This document shows, piece after piece, positions 18,178 to 27,119 of a DNA stretch of 64,000 bases (position 1 is the first letter of the stretch; each line of letters starts with the position of its first letter). This stretch comes from Adhaeribacter aerolatus (GTDB taxonomy: Bacteria; Bacteroidota; Bacteroidia; Cytophagales; Hymenobacteraceae): assembly GCF_007991635.1 (NCBI RefSeq), contig NZ_BJYS01000041.1, positions 19,411 to 83,410 of the forward strand, in the 5' to 3' direction. The translations under genes and the position numbers were made by a program. The notes beneath the pieces are model-generated. The model was not told where the DNA came from. It was given only the letters and a program-made list of their open reading frames with translations, and did no database searches.

Positions 18178-18517
18178 GGAAAAATTGCCAGGCCTGGGCC
18201 CGGCTAAAACCAGCCAGGCCGGTAATTTCAGTTTTATTATTCTGTTGGGCACTTTCCTTTTCCCGCTCCAGGTAAGATTCGTTCCGGGCCAGAAAAAACC
18301 ACTTTTTAAATCTTAAATCGCAACTGCCATCCAGCATGTAACAGAATGTTTTTCCGTTCCATTTCGAGAGTACGGCGCGTTCCGGCTTTAAAGAACGGTC
18401 GCGCACCCAAATCACATCGCCGTGCCGGAAATCGCGCATGCTTATCGCTAATTCTCTTCTTAAGTAAAACAATACCAGCAAGGCAATCAGAAAGATTTCG
18501 ACCAATAATATTAGCAT
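18134..18517 (-). CDS. Small membrane-anchored protein of unknown function
   Basis: The 127-residue product begins with one strong hydrophobic helix (about 2-18). A compact segment follows (about 29-75, RHGDVIWVRDRSLKPERAVL and FCYMLDGSCDLRFKKWFFL) that looks like a small beta domain. Its 3' end overlaps the helicase gene tail-to-tail by 44 bp. The frame has plausible composition, but I recognise no family. Confidence 0.5.
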   Translation of the reverse strand: MLILLVEIFLIALLVLFYLRRELAISMRDFRHGDVIWVRDRSLKPERAVLSKWNGKTFCYMLDGSCDLRFKKWFFLARNESYLEREKESAQQNNKTEITGLAGFSRAQAWQFFLIYFLNPLQKRPQT

Positions 18518-18823
18518 ATTACTATATAATAAAAAGGATAAAACCTTGTATTTTTACTCAAATAAGAAAGAATATTCTTAAATACCAAATATAATATTCA
18601 GCATAAAACTACCGTTAAGTCTGGCATTGTACCTTTTACGCAAACCAAAACAAAGGTTGCCCAGACCATAAAAGCACCGGAAAGTAGCCTATTTATATTT
18701 CCTGATTTTTCTGGCTGTTATAGCTATTTACCGGCTTTTATTTTGTTTAATCAGCTTTTGTTAGCCAATTTAAAACATTAAGTTATCTAAGCTTGTATTC
18801 TTTAAAATGTTTAAAATTGTAGC
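18518..18823. other. AT-rich intergenic region
   Basis: No gene or clear motif was seen in these 306 bp. They lie between divergent genes and should contain both promoters. Confidence 0.5.
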
Positions 18824-19324
18824 ATGGCATTTTTTTCTTCTGAAGGGTCGGTGTTGGGTAAGCTCATGGATACCATGCCCCAAACGGGTCACATCACCTG
18901 GATTGGTATCCGGCCGGAACGCCGCCAGTTGCCCTTACCGTTAACGGCTGTGGAGGCCATTACCGACCGCCACCTGGCCGGCGACCATTACACGGGCAAA
19001 CCCGGCAGCAAACGGCAGGTTACCCTTATACAGGCCGAACATCTGGCCGCCGTAGCCGCCATCCTGAACATGCCCAACCTAGATCCCGGCTTAATCCGGC
19101 GCAACCTGGTAGTAGCCGGTTTAAATTTATTGGCTCTGAAAGACCGGCAGTTTTGGGTAGGCGAAGTTTTACTCCTTTATACCGGCCCTTGCCACCCCTG
19201 CTCGCGCATGGAAGAAAACCTGGGTCCCGGCGGTTATAATGCCATGCGGGGACACGGCGGCATTACAGCCCGCATTCTGCAAGGCGGCCAGATTAAAATA
19301 GGCGATACCGTACGGTTGGCATAA
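18824..19324 (+). CDS. MOSC domain protein
   Basis: The 166-residue protein is essentially one MOSC domain. Visible features are PGSKRQVTLIQ (60-70), the family RRN motif (R92-R93-N94) and the CxxC-type pair C123/C126 in GPCHPCSRM, followed by GGYNAMRGHGGITARIL. MOSC domains (molybdenum cofactor sulfurase C-terminal) bind molybdenum cofactor or move sulfur to it, and free-standing forms act in reductive detoxification of N-hydroxylated compounds. The substrate is unknown and no molybdenum genes are adjacent. Confidence 0.9.
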   Translation: MAFFSSEGSVLGKLMDTMPQTGHITWIGIRPERRQLPLPLTAVEAITDRHLAGDHYTGKPGSKRQVTLIQAEHLAAVAAILNMPNLDPGLIRRNLVVAGLNLLALKDRQFWVGEVLLLYTGPCHPCSRMEENLGPGGYNAMRGHGGITARILQGGQIKIGDTVRLA

Positions 19325-19743
19325 AACGGCGAATATTGTTACTAAACTTATTTTAAACCTGACATTTATTTCGTGCCTTACTGTTATTTATAATCAGGTT
19401 GAAAAGCCTTTAAATATTATTTATGGCTATTTCGTAGTGAACCGGAATATAAAAACAAGCGAACAGCTAACCTTTTGAGGCAAAAGCTTAAATATTTCGG
19501 GCATCAGGATAAATAAATTATATTTGCACTCACTGAAAGCAAGCTGGTATACAACAAGGGTGGCAGAAATATTTTCGTGGTGGATGCATAGTTATATTCC
19601 TCTGAATCAAATATCTGAACAATTGCCGCCGCCTGCATCCGGCTGCTGCTGAAGCACAAACGCTTATTATCATATACTATTCTCTCGCCGAACAGAGTTA
19701 GTACTGATAAGAAAATATCAATTACCGGTATAAAAAGTTTTGC
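19325..19743. other. Long leader region upstream of the MreB-like gene
   Basis: No gene is evident in these 419 bp. A TAnnTTTG promoter element lies at 19519, so the MreB-like transcript could carry a leader of about 215 bases. Confidence 0.5.
19519..19526 (+). promoter_or_regulatory. Candidate -7 element (TATATTTG)
   Basis: It matches the Bacteroidota consensus TAnnTTTG exactly. No convincing TTTG -33 element is seen at 19-21 bases upstream, so the call is tentative. Confidence 0.4.
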
Positions 19744-20766
19744 ATGGGTCTTTTCAATTTTTTAACGCACGATATAGCCATTGATCTGGGTACTGCTAAT
19801 ATTTTAATTATTTACCGCGATGAAGTAGTAGTAGACGAACCGGCTATTGTGGCGTTTGACCGTACCACCAACAAAGTGCTGGCCATTGGGCATAAAGCCA
19901 TGCGCATGGAAGGAAAAACACACGAAAATATCCGGACGGTGCGGCCTTTAACCGATGGCGTTATTGCCGATTTTAATGCGGCTGAGCACATGATCCGGGG
20001 CATGATAAAAATGGTAAACATGAACCGGGGCTGGTTTTCGCCCTCTTTGCGCATGGTGGTGTGTATTCCGGCCGGTATTACCGAAGTAGAAAAAAGAGCC
20101 ATCCGCGATTCCGCCGAAATTGCCGGGGCCAAAGAAGTTTACCTGATACATGAACCCATGGCCGCAGCCATTGGCATTGGCATTGACGTGGAAGAACCTA
20201 CCGGCAACATGATTATTGATATTGGCGGCGGCACCACCGAAATTGCCGTAATTGCCATGAGCGGCATTGTCTGCGACCAGTCTATCCGGATTGCGGGCCA
20301 AACCTTCGACTCCGAGATAATGCAGTTTATGCGGCAGCAGCACAACCTCATGATTGGCATTCGCACCGCCGAAATGATTAAAATTTCGGTTGGTTCAGCA
20401 TTAAGCGAACTGCCGGAACCACCCGATGATATTGCAGTATTAGGCCGCGACCTGATGTCGGGCATTCCGAAAGAGATTAAAATAACTTACTCCGAAATTG
20501 CCGAATGCCTGGATAAATCGATTGCTAAAATTGAAGAAGCCGTGATGAAAGCGCTGGAAATTACACCACCTGAACTATCATCGGATATTTACCAGAACGG
20601 CATGTACCTGACCGGCGGCGGCGCTTTGCTGCGGGGCCTGGATCGGCGCATCTCCCTCCGCACCAAGCTTCCGGTACATATTGCCCCTGATCCTTTACGC
20701 GCCGTAGCCCGAGGCACCGGCGTCGCCCTGAAAAATGTAAACCGGTTTAATTTTTTAATGCGGTAA
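19744..20766 (+). CDS. MreB-like bacterial actin
   Basis: The 340-residue protein has the actin-fold nucleotide site: phosphate-1 DLGTAN (14-19), phosphate-2 DIGGGT (159-164), adenosine motif TGGGALLRGL (290-299) and catalytic-position E137 (HEPMAAAIG). An amphipathic-looking N-terminus (MGLFNFLT) could touch the membrane as in MreB. MreB filaments direct lateral wall synthesis. The canonical mre operon (mreC, mreD, pbp2, rodA) is not next to it; the neighbours are a MOSC gene and a four-helix sensor. It may therefore be an additional MreB paralogue. Confidence 0.88.
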   Translation: MGLFNFLTHDIAIDLGTANILIIYRDEVVVDEPAIVAFDRTTNKVLAIGHKAMRMEGKTHENIRTVRPLTDGVIADFNAAEHMIRGMIKMVNMNRGWFSPSLRMVVCIPAGITEVEKRAIRDSAEIAGAKEVYLIHEPMAAAIGIGIDVEEPTGNMIIDIGGGTTEIAVIAMSGIVCDQSIRIAGQTFDSEIMQFMRQQHNLMIGIRTAEMIKISVGSALSELPEPPDDIAVLGRDLMSGIPKEIKITYSEIAECLDKSIAKIEEAVMKALEITPPELSSDIYQNGMYLTGGGALLRGLDRRISLRTKLPVHIAPDPLRAVARGTGVALKNVNRFNFLMR

Positions 20767-20987
20767 CTCCCGTTCCACTACTGTAAGCTCTATTTGAAGC
20801 CTTTCCAAAACCACCTTCTGACAAAACCTCTTCTCCCGGGCTTGTCCCCTGACAAGCCCACACAATATGATTTAATGTATTACTAACCAGAACCAGCAAA
20901 CTTATCCCCTTATAATATTAGCCTGCGAAGAGGCTTTCTTTGCAATAGCAATCACTTACCACTTATTACTTAAACTTTCCACTTACT

Positions 20988-21662
20988 TTAATTCAGGTGG
21001 AATTTTTGGAATTTCTTGGGGATTAAACTGCGGGAGCTAAGCAGCAGGGCGTATACCACTATCATAATTACCACTACTACTGCCGTTTGCAGGTTACTAA
21101 CCAGGTAAGCGCCACTGGAAATATTTTTAGATCCGTTGAGCAATTCTTTTCCCACACTCGTTTGAATACTGCTTAACTGCACCAAATCCTGGTGTATCGC
21201 ATAGAACAAGGGCTCCATTTTTTTATCATAAGTATTCAAAGCCGATGTTGCTGCATTCGCTAAATGTTGTTCTTCTAACTGGTTGTACTGGCGCACACTA
21301 GTCTTAAAATGATGCAGGCTGGCACTTTCTTCGTCTACCAGGTAAGATGTTTCGTAAGCCAGAATTATGGAGTCAATCTGCGTGTTAAGGCCGGCCAATT
21401 GCTTTTTTACCGCCCCATAATCCTGCTGCGCGGGGTTTACCAGGTACTTCTCTAATAAAAGCCGCTTTTTGTACATAATATCGTTGGCATGAAAAAGCTC
21501 AGCCGCCGGTATCAGCCGGTCCTTATAAATAGACGTTACCGATTGGTTAATATCCGTAAAAAACTTTTTCTCTAAAAAATTACTACCCAAGATAGTAACA
21601 ACCACTGCCAGTAATAATAAAGCGGTTTTGGATTTCTGTTGTATGCTATATATCCACTTCAT
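20988..21662 (-). CDS. Free-standing four-helix-bundle (MCP-type) membrane sensor domain
   Basis: The 224-residue protein has a membrane helix at about 13-29, a periplasmic helical region (about 30-185) with the 4HB_MCP pattern (VTSIYKDRLIPAAELFHAND, IMYKKRLLLEKYLVNP) and a second membrane helix at about 191-209. It ends with a short basic tail (SRSLIPKKFQKFHLN). In chemoreceptors and kinases this module precedes HAMP and signalling domains, but here nothing follows. It may work with a partner through the membrane, or be a trimmed receptor. No motility genes are nearby. Confidence 0.8.
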   Translation of the reverse strand: MKWIYSIQQKSKTALLLLAVVVTILGSNFLEKKFFTDINQSVTSIYKDRLIPAAELFHANDIMYKKRLLLEKYLVNPAQQDYGAVKKQLAGLNTQIDSIILAYETSYLVDEESASLHHFKTSVRQYNQLEEQHLANAATSALNTYDKKMEPLFYAIHQDLVQLSSIQTSVGKELLNGSKNISSGAYLVSNLQTAVVVVIMIVVYALLLSSRSLIPKKFQKFHLN

Positions 21663-21921
21663 AGTAAATCGCTGTAATAAAATAATTTATAATTTAAGAC
21701 TTTTTTCTCTTAAAACCTCGAATTTGCGGTAATAATTCATGTACGCTGTAGCATTTACCAATCTATGCAGTGGTATCCATCGGAAAGCAAACTACCGGCC
21801 TTGCACCACCTGAAGCAGTTAATAAAGCTTTCATGATGAACGATTTACTATAATATTTAGCTTTGGATAACCAAAAAAGATACAATTAGTACACCCCAAT
21901 AAACGCTTAACCTACACCAAA

Positions 21922-23016
21922 ATGGCAAGGCCTACTACTCTGCAGAAATTTAACCGGGTTATGCTGGCCTTTTTGTTATTCTTTACTCTTTTACATCTGG
22001 GCGCTCCTTTTCTGAAGCCGCTGGCCATTGGCGGTTTATTTGCCATGTTACTGGTGCCGGTGAGCCGAAAACTCGAAAAATGGGGCCTTAAGCGGTTATG
22101 GGCAGCCATCATCAGTGTGGTTGCCATTGTAATTGTGCTGGTTATTCTACTCATTTTACTTATTCACCAGATTGGTAATCTCACCTCCGATCTCCCGGAA
22201 CTGGGCAAAACCCTGGCCGATAAGCTGGAACAAGTGCATGCCTTTATCATAGAAAAGTTTAACCTGACGAATCAGCAGCAACTGGAATACATCCGGCAGG
22301 AACTGAAAATATCGGTGGAGCTGATAGCCTCTTATCTAAAAACCATTCTGCGGTTCTCGGGTACCATCCTGATAAAGTTTATTCTGGTTATGATCCTGAC
22401 GGCCGTGTTTCTGTTTTACCGGACCAAGCTCAAAAATTTTGTTTTTATGCTATTTGGGGCTTACCAGCACCACGATCCGTATCTGATTGTGGCGGCGGAA
22501 GGTACCAGCCACCCCAGCGCCATTATTAATGATATTGCCCAGGTCGCCAATTCTTATATAGCCGGCGTTTTTCTGGTTACGCTCATATTATCGGTGGTGA
22601 ATACGATTGGACTGATGGTTATTGGTTTAGAACATGCCTTGTTTTTCGGCCTGCTGGCCGGCATCTTAAATATTATCCCGTATGTGGGTTCGGTAGGCGG
22701 TAGCCTGATACCGGTAATTTACGCTTTACTTACCCGCGACTCCTGGTCTACGCCACTCATTATCGGGGTTTTCTTTCTGGTAGTACAACTAAGCGAAAGT
22801 TATTTTTTAACGCCCAATATTACTGGTGCCAAGGTGCGGCTGAACCCAATGGCTATTATTATCGGTTTGCTGCTGGGAGGGTTTATCTGGGGCGTAGCCG
22901 GCATGATCCTGGTTATTCCGTATCTGGGCATTGCCAAAGTTATTTTCGACCATGTAAATAAACTGCGGCCCTACGGTTACCTGCTGGGCAAAGACGAAAA
23001 TGGAAACGGCACTTAA
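21922..23016 (+). CDS. AI-2E family transporter (PerM/UPF0118)
   Basis: The 364-residue inner-membrane protein has eight or so helices: two at the N-terminus (about 10-45), one at about 52-75, and a group from about 140 to 350. A long polar region (about 80-135) lies between, as in the family. Characteristic stretches are NIIPYVGSVGGSLIPVIYAL and PNITGAKVRLNPMAIIIGLL. Members include the AI-2 exporter TqsA and Na+/H+ antiporters, so the substrate is uncertain. It is a single gene. Confidence 0.9.
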   Translation: MARPTTLQKFNRVMLAFLLFFTLLHLGAPFLKPLAIGGLFAMLLVPVSRKLEKWGLKRLWAAIISVVAIVIVLVILLILLIHQIGNLTSDLPELGKTLADKLEQVHAFIIEKFNLTNQQQLEYIRQELKISVELIASYLKTILRFSGTILIKFILVMILTAVFLFYRTKLKNFVFMLFGAYQHHDPYLIVAAEGTSHPSAIINDIAQVANSYIAGVFLVTLILSVVNTIGLMVIGLEHALFFGLLAGILNIIPYVGSVGGSLIPVIYALLTRDSWSTPLIIGVFFLVVQLSESYFLTPNITGAKVRLNPMAIIIGLLLGGFIWGVAGMILVIPYLGIAKVIFDHVNKLRPYGYLLGKDENGNGT

Positions 23017-23137
23017 ATATTCAGATGCAGACGCTAAAAGTAAAAACCAACATCGTAAATATCTAACCGAACAAAATGTTGTAATTTACCCTGCTCCTGC
23101 CGAAGCCACGCCTGAAATGAAGGTAACAAACCAGCAT

Positions 23138-23166
23138 TTCTAATTCATAATTTCTAATTTTTAATT
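23138..23166. repeat. AT-rich dispersed palindromic repeat unit
   Basis: The stretch TAATTCATAATTTCTAATTT followed by TTAATTT also occurs at 39410-39440 directly before the ABC ATPase gene, and in diverged form near 15208-15250. Confidence 0.6.
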
Positions 23167-23176
23167 TAAAGGAGCC

Positions 23177-24046
23177 CTAATCCTGTAATATATTTATTAA
23201 AAGCGGAATATTATCGGTTTGGATGGCATCGGGGTTTTTCCGGATGGTGTTTACCAAGCCACTGCGCGATTTAATACCAAATAAAGTTACAAATAATCCC
23301 CGGCGGTGAGCTTCCTGCACTTGCGCGGCGGTAATCTCATTGTTAAAAACGGTAATACCCTTAATGCCCAAACGTGCCGCCTCCGGAATATCGGCGGCCG
23401 GATTCCGGGTGTAGAACGACAACCACAGGCGACTATCGCGGGCGTATAAAGCTTGCAGCAACGGCACCGAACTGCTCTCCACATGTGTCCAGGCGTAAGC
23501 ATTATATTTATTAACCAGCGTGGCTACAGCCTCCGCAAAATCAGCCGGGTGGGGCGTTTGGGCGGGGTTGCAGGTATTCAGCAACTTGCAATCGATAAAA
23601 ATAAGCGGCTTTTGGGGGTAGGCGGCAAATTTTTGCAGCACTGTTTCCAGCGTAATAATGGGTTCCTGCTCTTTTATCCTATTGCTCACATCCCGGTTAT
23701 AGCGGCACTTTAATACTTCGTCCGCAGTCAGGCCCGAAATACAATCCGAGCAGTTGGTTTGGGTTTGCAGAAATTCGTCGTGGTATAAAACCAGTTTTTT
23801 ATCGGAGGTGAGTTGCACGTCCAGTTCTACCCCGTCGGCGTGCAGACGCGCTACTGCGCTATTTATAGAAGCCAGGCTATTGGCCGGCAGTGGGTTAAAG
23901 TACGACTGAAAACCACTACCGCCGTGCCCGATTACCAGTATTTTCCCGTTGTTCAGGTTCTGGATGCTAGCTGGTTCTACTTGCTCGCAGCCGGCTAGTA
24001 TCACCACAATCAGGGCTAGTAACAAGCTTAGCCTTCTAATCTTCAT
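23177..24046 (-). CDS. Glycerophosphodiester phosphodiesterase (GDPD), lipoprotein
   Basis: The ATG at 24046 gives a 289-residue protein with a lipobox LAGC (C20) after a hydrophobic signal. GDPD active-site motifs follow: HGG (41-43), an N-S-L variant of the usual E-N-T (56-58), ELDVQLTSD (74-82) with metal ligands E74/D76, and H89-D90-E. The family hydrolyses glycerophosphodiesters to glycerol-3-phosphate and an alcohol, here probably in the periplasm. An in-frame upstream start at 24064 would spoil the signal peptide. It overlaps the end of the upstream outer-membrane gene by 11 bp, so the two are probably co-translated. Confidence 0.9.
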   Translation of the reverse strand: MKIRRLSLLLALIVVILAGCEQVEPASIQNLNNGKILVIGHGGSGFQSYFNPLPANSLASINSAVARLHADGVELDVQLTSDKKLVLYHDEFLQTQTNCSDCISGLTADEVLKCRYNRDVSNRIKEQEPIITLETVLQKFAAYPQKPLIFIDCKLLNTCNPAQTPHPADFAEAVATLVNKYNAYAWTHVESSSVPLLQALYARDSRLWLSFYTRNPAADIPEAARLGIKGITVFNNEITAAQVQEAHRRGLFVTLFGIKSRSGLVNTIRKNPDAIQTDNIPLLINILQD

Positions 24047-24602
24047 TCTTAAAATAATAAGCAAGCCCCAATTTTACCAGCATATTCAAACCCTGCACCT
24101 GCAAATTATCGTCGCGGAACCGACTGGCAACCGACTCGTGGTAGAGACCCACGTTAATGGCATTAAATACCGACAACCGGGTAGATAAGCCGTATTGCAA
24201 CCCATAACCCAGGCTTACTTCCTGGGTAGTATTACGCTTGCCACGGCAATCACCGGTAGGGCAGTAAGGTCGCTGAAAAGAATTCTGGTAATCGAGATTG
24301 GCAAAACCCTGTAAACGCCGACTGGCGGAAAATGAGGTGTAATAATAGAATGCCGCCGCGCCTCCCCAGGGGCCGGAAGCCAGGCGGTAGCTATCGGTTA
24401 GGAGAAACCGCGGCCCCAACAAGAGCGCCAGGTTATTCCATTTAACGCCCAATCCGGCCGAAACGCTCAGGCCGGTATAAGATAAACTGGTACTAACCGA
24501 GCTGCCCAACTGAAGTTTGGTTGGTGCCTGGGCCCAGGCCTTTGTTTGTTTGGCCGATATTCCCAACAGACAGACTAATAAAAAAAAGCGGATTGTCTTC
24601 AT
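24036..24602 (-). CDS. Probable outer-membrane beta-barrel protein
   Basis: The 188-residue product has a signal peptide (about 1-25, ending AWAQ). Short alternating strands rich in Gly and aromatic residues follow (VSAGLGVKWNNLALLLGPRF, QEVSLGYGLQYGLSTRLSVF), ending in a final strand LVKLGLAYYFKNED. Two cysteines sit in CPTGDC (about 112-117). No named family is recognised. It is the first gene of a two-gene unit with the phosphodiesterase. Confidence 0.75.
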   Translation of the reverse strand: MKTIRFFLLVCLLGISAKQTKAWAQAPTKLQLGSSVSTSLSYTGLSVSAGLGVKWNNLALLLGPRFLLTDSYRLASGPWGGAAAFYYYTSFSASRRLQGFANLDYQNSFQRPYCPTGDCRGKRNTTQEVSLGYGLQYGLSTRLSVFNAINVGLYHESVASRFRDDNLQVQGLNMLVKLGLAYYFKNED

Positions 24603-25191
24603 GAATATTTCAGGATTGACGAAGGTAAGCCGGTAAGCGCCATTTCCGGCGTCAGGTATATTTTTCCAGTACAGGCTTCTACAGCGTTGCTTAAAGTCTT
24701 CGTGCCTCTTGTCTAATCTGCCGCAAAGGTAAAAGATTAAATCAAGAATTTAACCCGGCGGCACTACGGCAACCCAGGTTAATCAGCGTTCCAATTGCCC
24801 AGGTTGGCAACCCGCAGGCCGGAATTATGACACTTAATTGCTGTTAAAGCTGCCGGCGCTACTTTTCTACCAGGAACTTAGCGTGAATGGCAGTTTCATA
24901 AACCCGATTTAACTGCATTTCTTGCAAAATATAAGCTAAATACAATTTGTATTTTTAAATATATTCAATTTCACCATTTTTTTACCCCAAATCATCTACC
25001 GCCTAATAATAAAATTAGAAAATATACGGTGAAAACGATGTTCAATTCAGGAGCATGTAATTAAAGACGTCAATTTTATTATTTTATTAAACAATTTCGA
25101 TTTATTTTAAATTATATTCAAATAACTGGCCTAATATTTGACCACTACGTAATAAACAACCTATATTTGTAACGAAAATAAATTTAACATT
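24603..25191. other. AT-rich divergent intergenic region
   Basis: No gene is seen in these 589 bp. It carries the promoter described at 25137, and on the other strand a TACCTTTG -7-like site at 24724-24731 that could serve the leftward pair. Confidence 0.5.
25137..25169 (+). promoter_or_regulatory. Bacteroidota-type promoter for the gene at 25192
   Basis: TTTG (25137-25140) and TATATTTG (25162-25169) are separated by 21 bases, matching TTTG-N19-21-TAnnTTTG. The start codon is 22 bases after the -7 element. Confidence 0.65.
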
Positions 25192-25644
25192 ATGAAAAAA
25201 GTTATTTACACCGCCTTATTGATGACAGGGTTATCGATAGGCACATTTGCCAAAACCGTTAACGACGAAGGAAAAGAAGCTAAAAACAATGCTCCCGCTA
25301 AAGTTAAATATTCGAGCGAGCTTGCCGATGCCGAAAACGTGGTATGGTCTTCCTCTCCAAGATTTAAGAAAGCTACTTTTGTGAAAGACGGCGTTCAGAC
25401 AACTGCTTTTTACAACCGCTTGAATGAGTATGTAGCAACTACCCAATTGGTAGAGATTACCACCTTATCGCCGGCCGCTATCAAAGCCTTAATTAAAAAT
25501 TATCCGGGATACCAAATGGGCGAAATCATCAAATACACTGGTACTGACGAAGCTTATTTTGTAAACCTGAGAAACGACAAAGAAAACTTCCTCGTAAAAA
25601 TCTCTTCTGATTCAACTATCGGTTATTTTAAAGATTTGAAATAA
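25192..25644 (+). CDS. Secreted PepSY-like/beta-lactamase-inhibitor-like fold protein
   Basis: The 150-residue protein has a signal peptide (about 1-20, GTFAKT). One small domain follows with an N-terminal helix-strand motif (LADAENVVWSSSPRFKKATF), then FYNRLNEYVATTQLVEITTL and helix AAIKALIKNYPGYQMGEI, then strands ending IGYFKDLK. This layout is that of the Bacteroidota PepSY-like secreted proteins, whose role is not well known. It has its own promoter and a strong terminator, so it is monocistronic and probably well expressed. Confidence 0.75.
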   Translation: MKKVIYTALLMTGLSIGTFAKTVNDEGKEAKNNAPAKVKYSSELADAENVVWSSSPRFKKATFVKDGVQTTAFYNRLNEYVATTQLVEITTLSPAAIKALIKNYPGYQMGEIIKYTGTDEAYFVNLRNDKENFLVKISSDSTIGYFKDLK

Positions 25645-25681
25645 CCAGCTAGTATGAACAGAAAAGCCAGAAAAATGCCTG

Positions 25682-25718
25682 AATCCTTACCAACTCGAAA
25701 CTGGTAAGGATTTTTTTT
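25682..25718 (+). terminator. Rho-independent terminator
   Basis: Arms AATCCTTACCA (25682-25692) and TGGTAAGGATT (25702-25712) pair perfectly around a 9-base loop, followed by a run of eight T (25711-25718). Confidence 0.92.
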
Positions 25719-25834
25719 ATTTCATCTTTTCGCTCCTTATCGCATTCAATTTCACCCTTCACTCTCAATTGCCTTCCTCATTCGGCAATTCTTATCTCTT
25801 TATAGTAAATCATTTTGTGCTTATTCTTTAAAAG

Positions 25835-25945
25835 ACTACATCTTTTAATGTAAAGACGCTAACCGTTAGTTCCTGTCTAAGTTTGTTCAAGGCCGCAGAC
25901 TCCGTTTGATCACTTGGGCTGCTCATCTACCTGCCTACAGCAATA
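25835..25945 (+). repeat. Dispersed repeat, copy B (copy A at 11098)
   Basis: A short hairpin (CTTTAAAAGACTACATCTTT) is followed by CGCTAACCGTTAG, then CCGTTTGATCACTTGGGC and TGCTCATCT. The order of blocks is the same as in copy A. Confidence 0.5.
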
Positions 25946-26046
25946 TTAAAATACCCTGCCTGGCGGGGTTGTAACTAAGCGTTCTTTATTCCGTTTTCAG
26001 AAACGCTGTGCCTGGCTCCCCTGCTGGTAACTACAAGAAGAAAACT

Positions 26047-27069
26047 ATGGAAAACAAAAAACTGGGCTGGGCCATTGTAGGCTTAGGAAAATTCGCCACC
26101 GAACAATTAATACCGGCTTTTAAAGATTGTAAATATTCTGAACTGGTGGCTTTGGTAAGCGGCTCGCCGGAGAAAGCTGCCCAAGTTGCCGCCGAATACG
26201 GCCTGAACACCCCGAATATTTACAACTACCAGAACTACGATACTTTAAAAGATAACCCCGCGGTAGATGTTATTTACATTGTACTGCCCAACAGCCTGCA
26301 CGCCGAATTTACGGTGAGAGGAACCCAGGCGGGCAAGCATATTATGTGCGAAAAGCCCATGGCTACCAATGTAGCAGATTGCCAGAAAATGATAGAGGCC
26401 TGCCAACAAGCCGGCAAACAGCTCATGATTGGGTACCGCGCACAGTACGAAACCTACAACCTGAAATGCATAGAATTAATCCGGGAAGGTAAAATTGGCG
26501 ATTTAAAACTGATTACCTCTGACCACGGCCGCCCCTTAAAACCCGACAAGCCGGAAGATAAGTGGCGCGCTGATAAAAAGCTGGCCGGCGGCGGCTCGCT
26601 TATGGATATTGGCATTTACAGTTTGCAGGCTTGCCGCTATTTAACCGGCGAAGAACCCGTAGAAGTTTCAGCGATGATGCATAACACACCCGGCGACCCG
26701 CGTTTTAAAGAAGTAGAAGAAAATATTACGTTCAGTTTACGCTTTCCGGGCGGTGTATTGGCCAATTGCAGTTCCAGCTACAGCTTTTTCGAAACCAAAC
26801 GCTTTCAGGCTTTCGGCTCTGCCGGCAATATTACCCTCGACCCCGCCACCGATTACAACGAGCATTACCTTACGCTTAAAACCGAAGAAGGAACCGAAGA
26901 AATAAAACTAAAAGGCAACAACCATTTTGCCGCCGAAATCGATCATTTCTCCGAATGCATCCTGGAAAACAAAACTCCTAAAACCCCCGGCAAAGAAGGC
27001 TTGCGGGATGTAAAACTGATGATGGCGATTTACGAAGCCGCCGAAAAAGGCCAGCCTGTCAAGGTATAA
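26047..27069 (+). CDS. Gfo/Idh/MocA family NAD(P)-dependent oxidoreductase
   Basis: The ATG at 26047 gives MENKKLGWAIVGLGKFATEQ, an N-terminal Rossmann fold with GLGKFA. An upstream GTG frame extension to 26008 adds only non-homologous residues. The 340-residue protein has the family EKP motif (CEKPMATNVADCQ, about residues 103-115) and a C-terminal alpha/beta domain with GGGSLMDIGIYSLQACRYL. Relatives are glucose-fructose oxidoreductases and sugar dehydrogenases. The sugar substrate cannot be read from the sequence. It is a single gene convergent with the protease. Confidence 0.9.
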   Translation: MENKKLGWAIVGLGKFATEQLIPAFKDCKYSELVALVSGSPEKAAQVAAEYGLNTPNIYNYQNYDTLKDNPAVDVIYIVLPNSLHAEFTVRGTQAGKHIMCEKPMATNVADCQKMIEACQQAGKQLMIGYRAQYETYNLKCIELIREGKIGDLKLITSDHGRPLKPDKPEDKWRADKKLAGGGSLMDIGIYSLQACRYLTGEEPVEVSAMMHNTPGDPRFKEVEENITFSLRFPGGVLANCSSSYSFFETKRFQAFGSAGNITLDPATDYNEHYLTLKTEEGTEEIKLKGNNHFAAEIDHFSECILENKTPKTPGKEGLRDVKLMMAIYEAAEKGQPVKV

Positions 27070-27119
27070 GAACTAATTTTATATTTGCGCTCCTGATAAA
27101 ACCGGTGTCGTCGGGAATA

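Noticed and set aside
26008..26046. GTG start extending the Gfo/Idh/MocA gene upstream
   Set aside because: The added residues lie before the Rossmann strand and do not resemble the family; ATG at 26047 fits.
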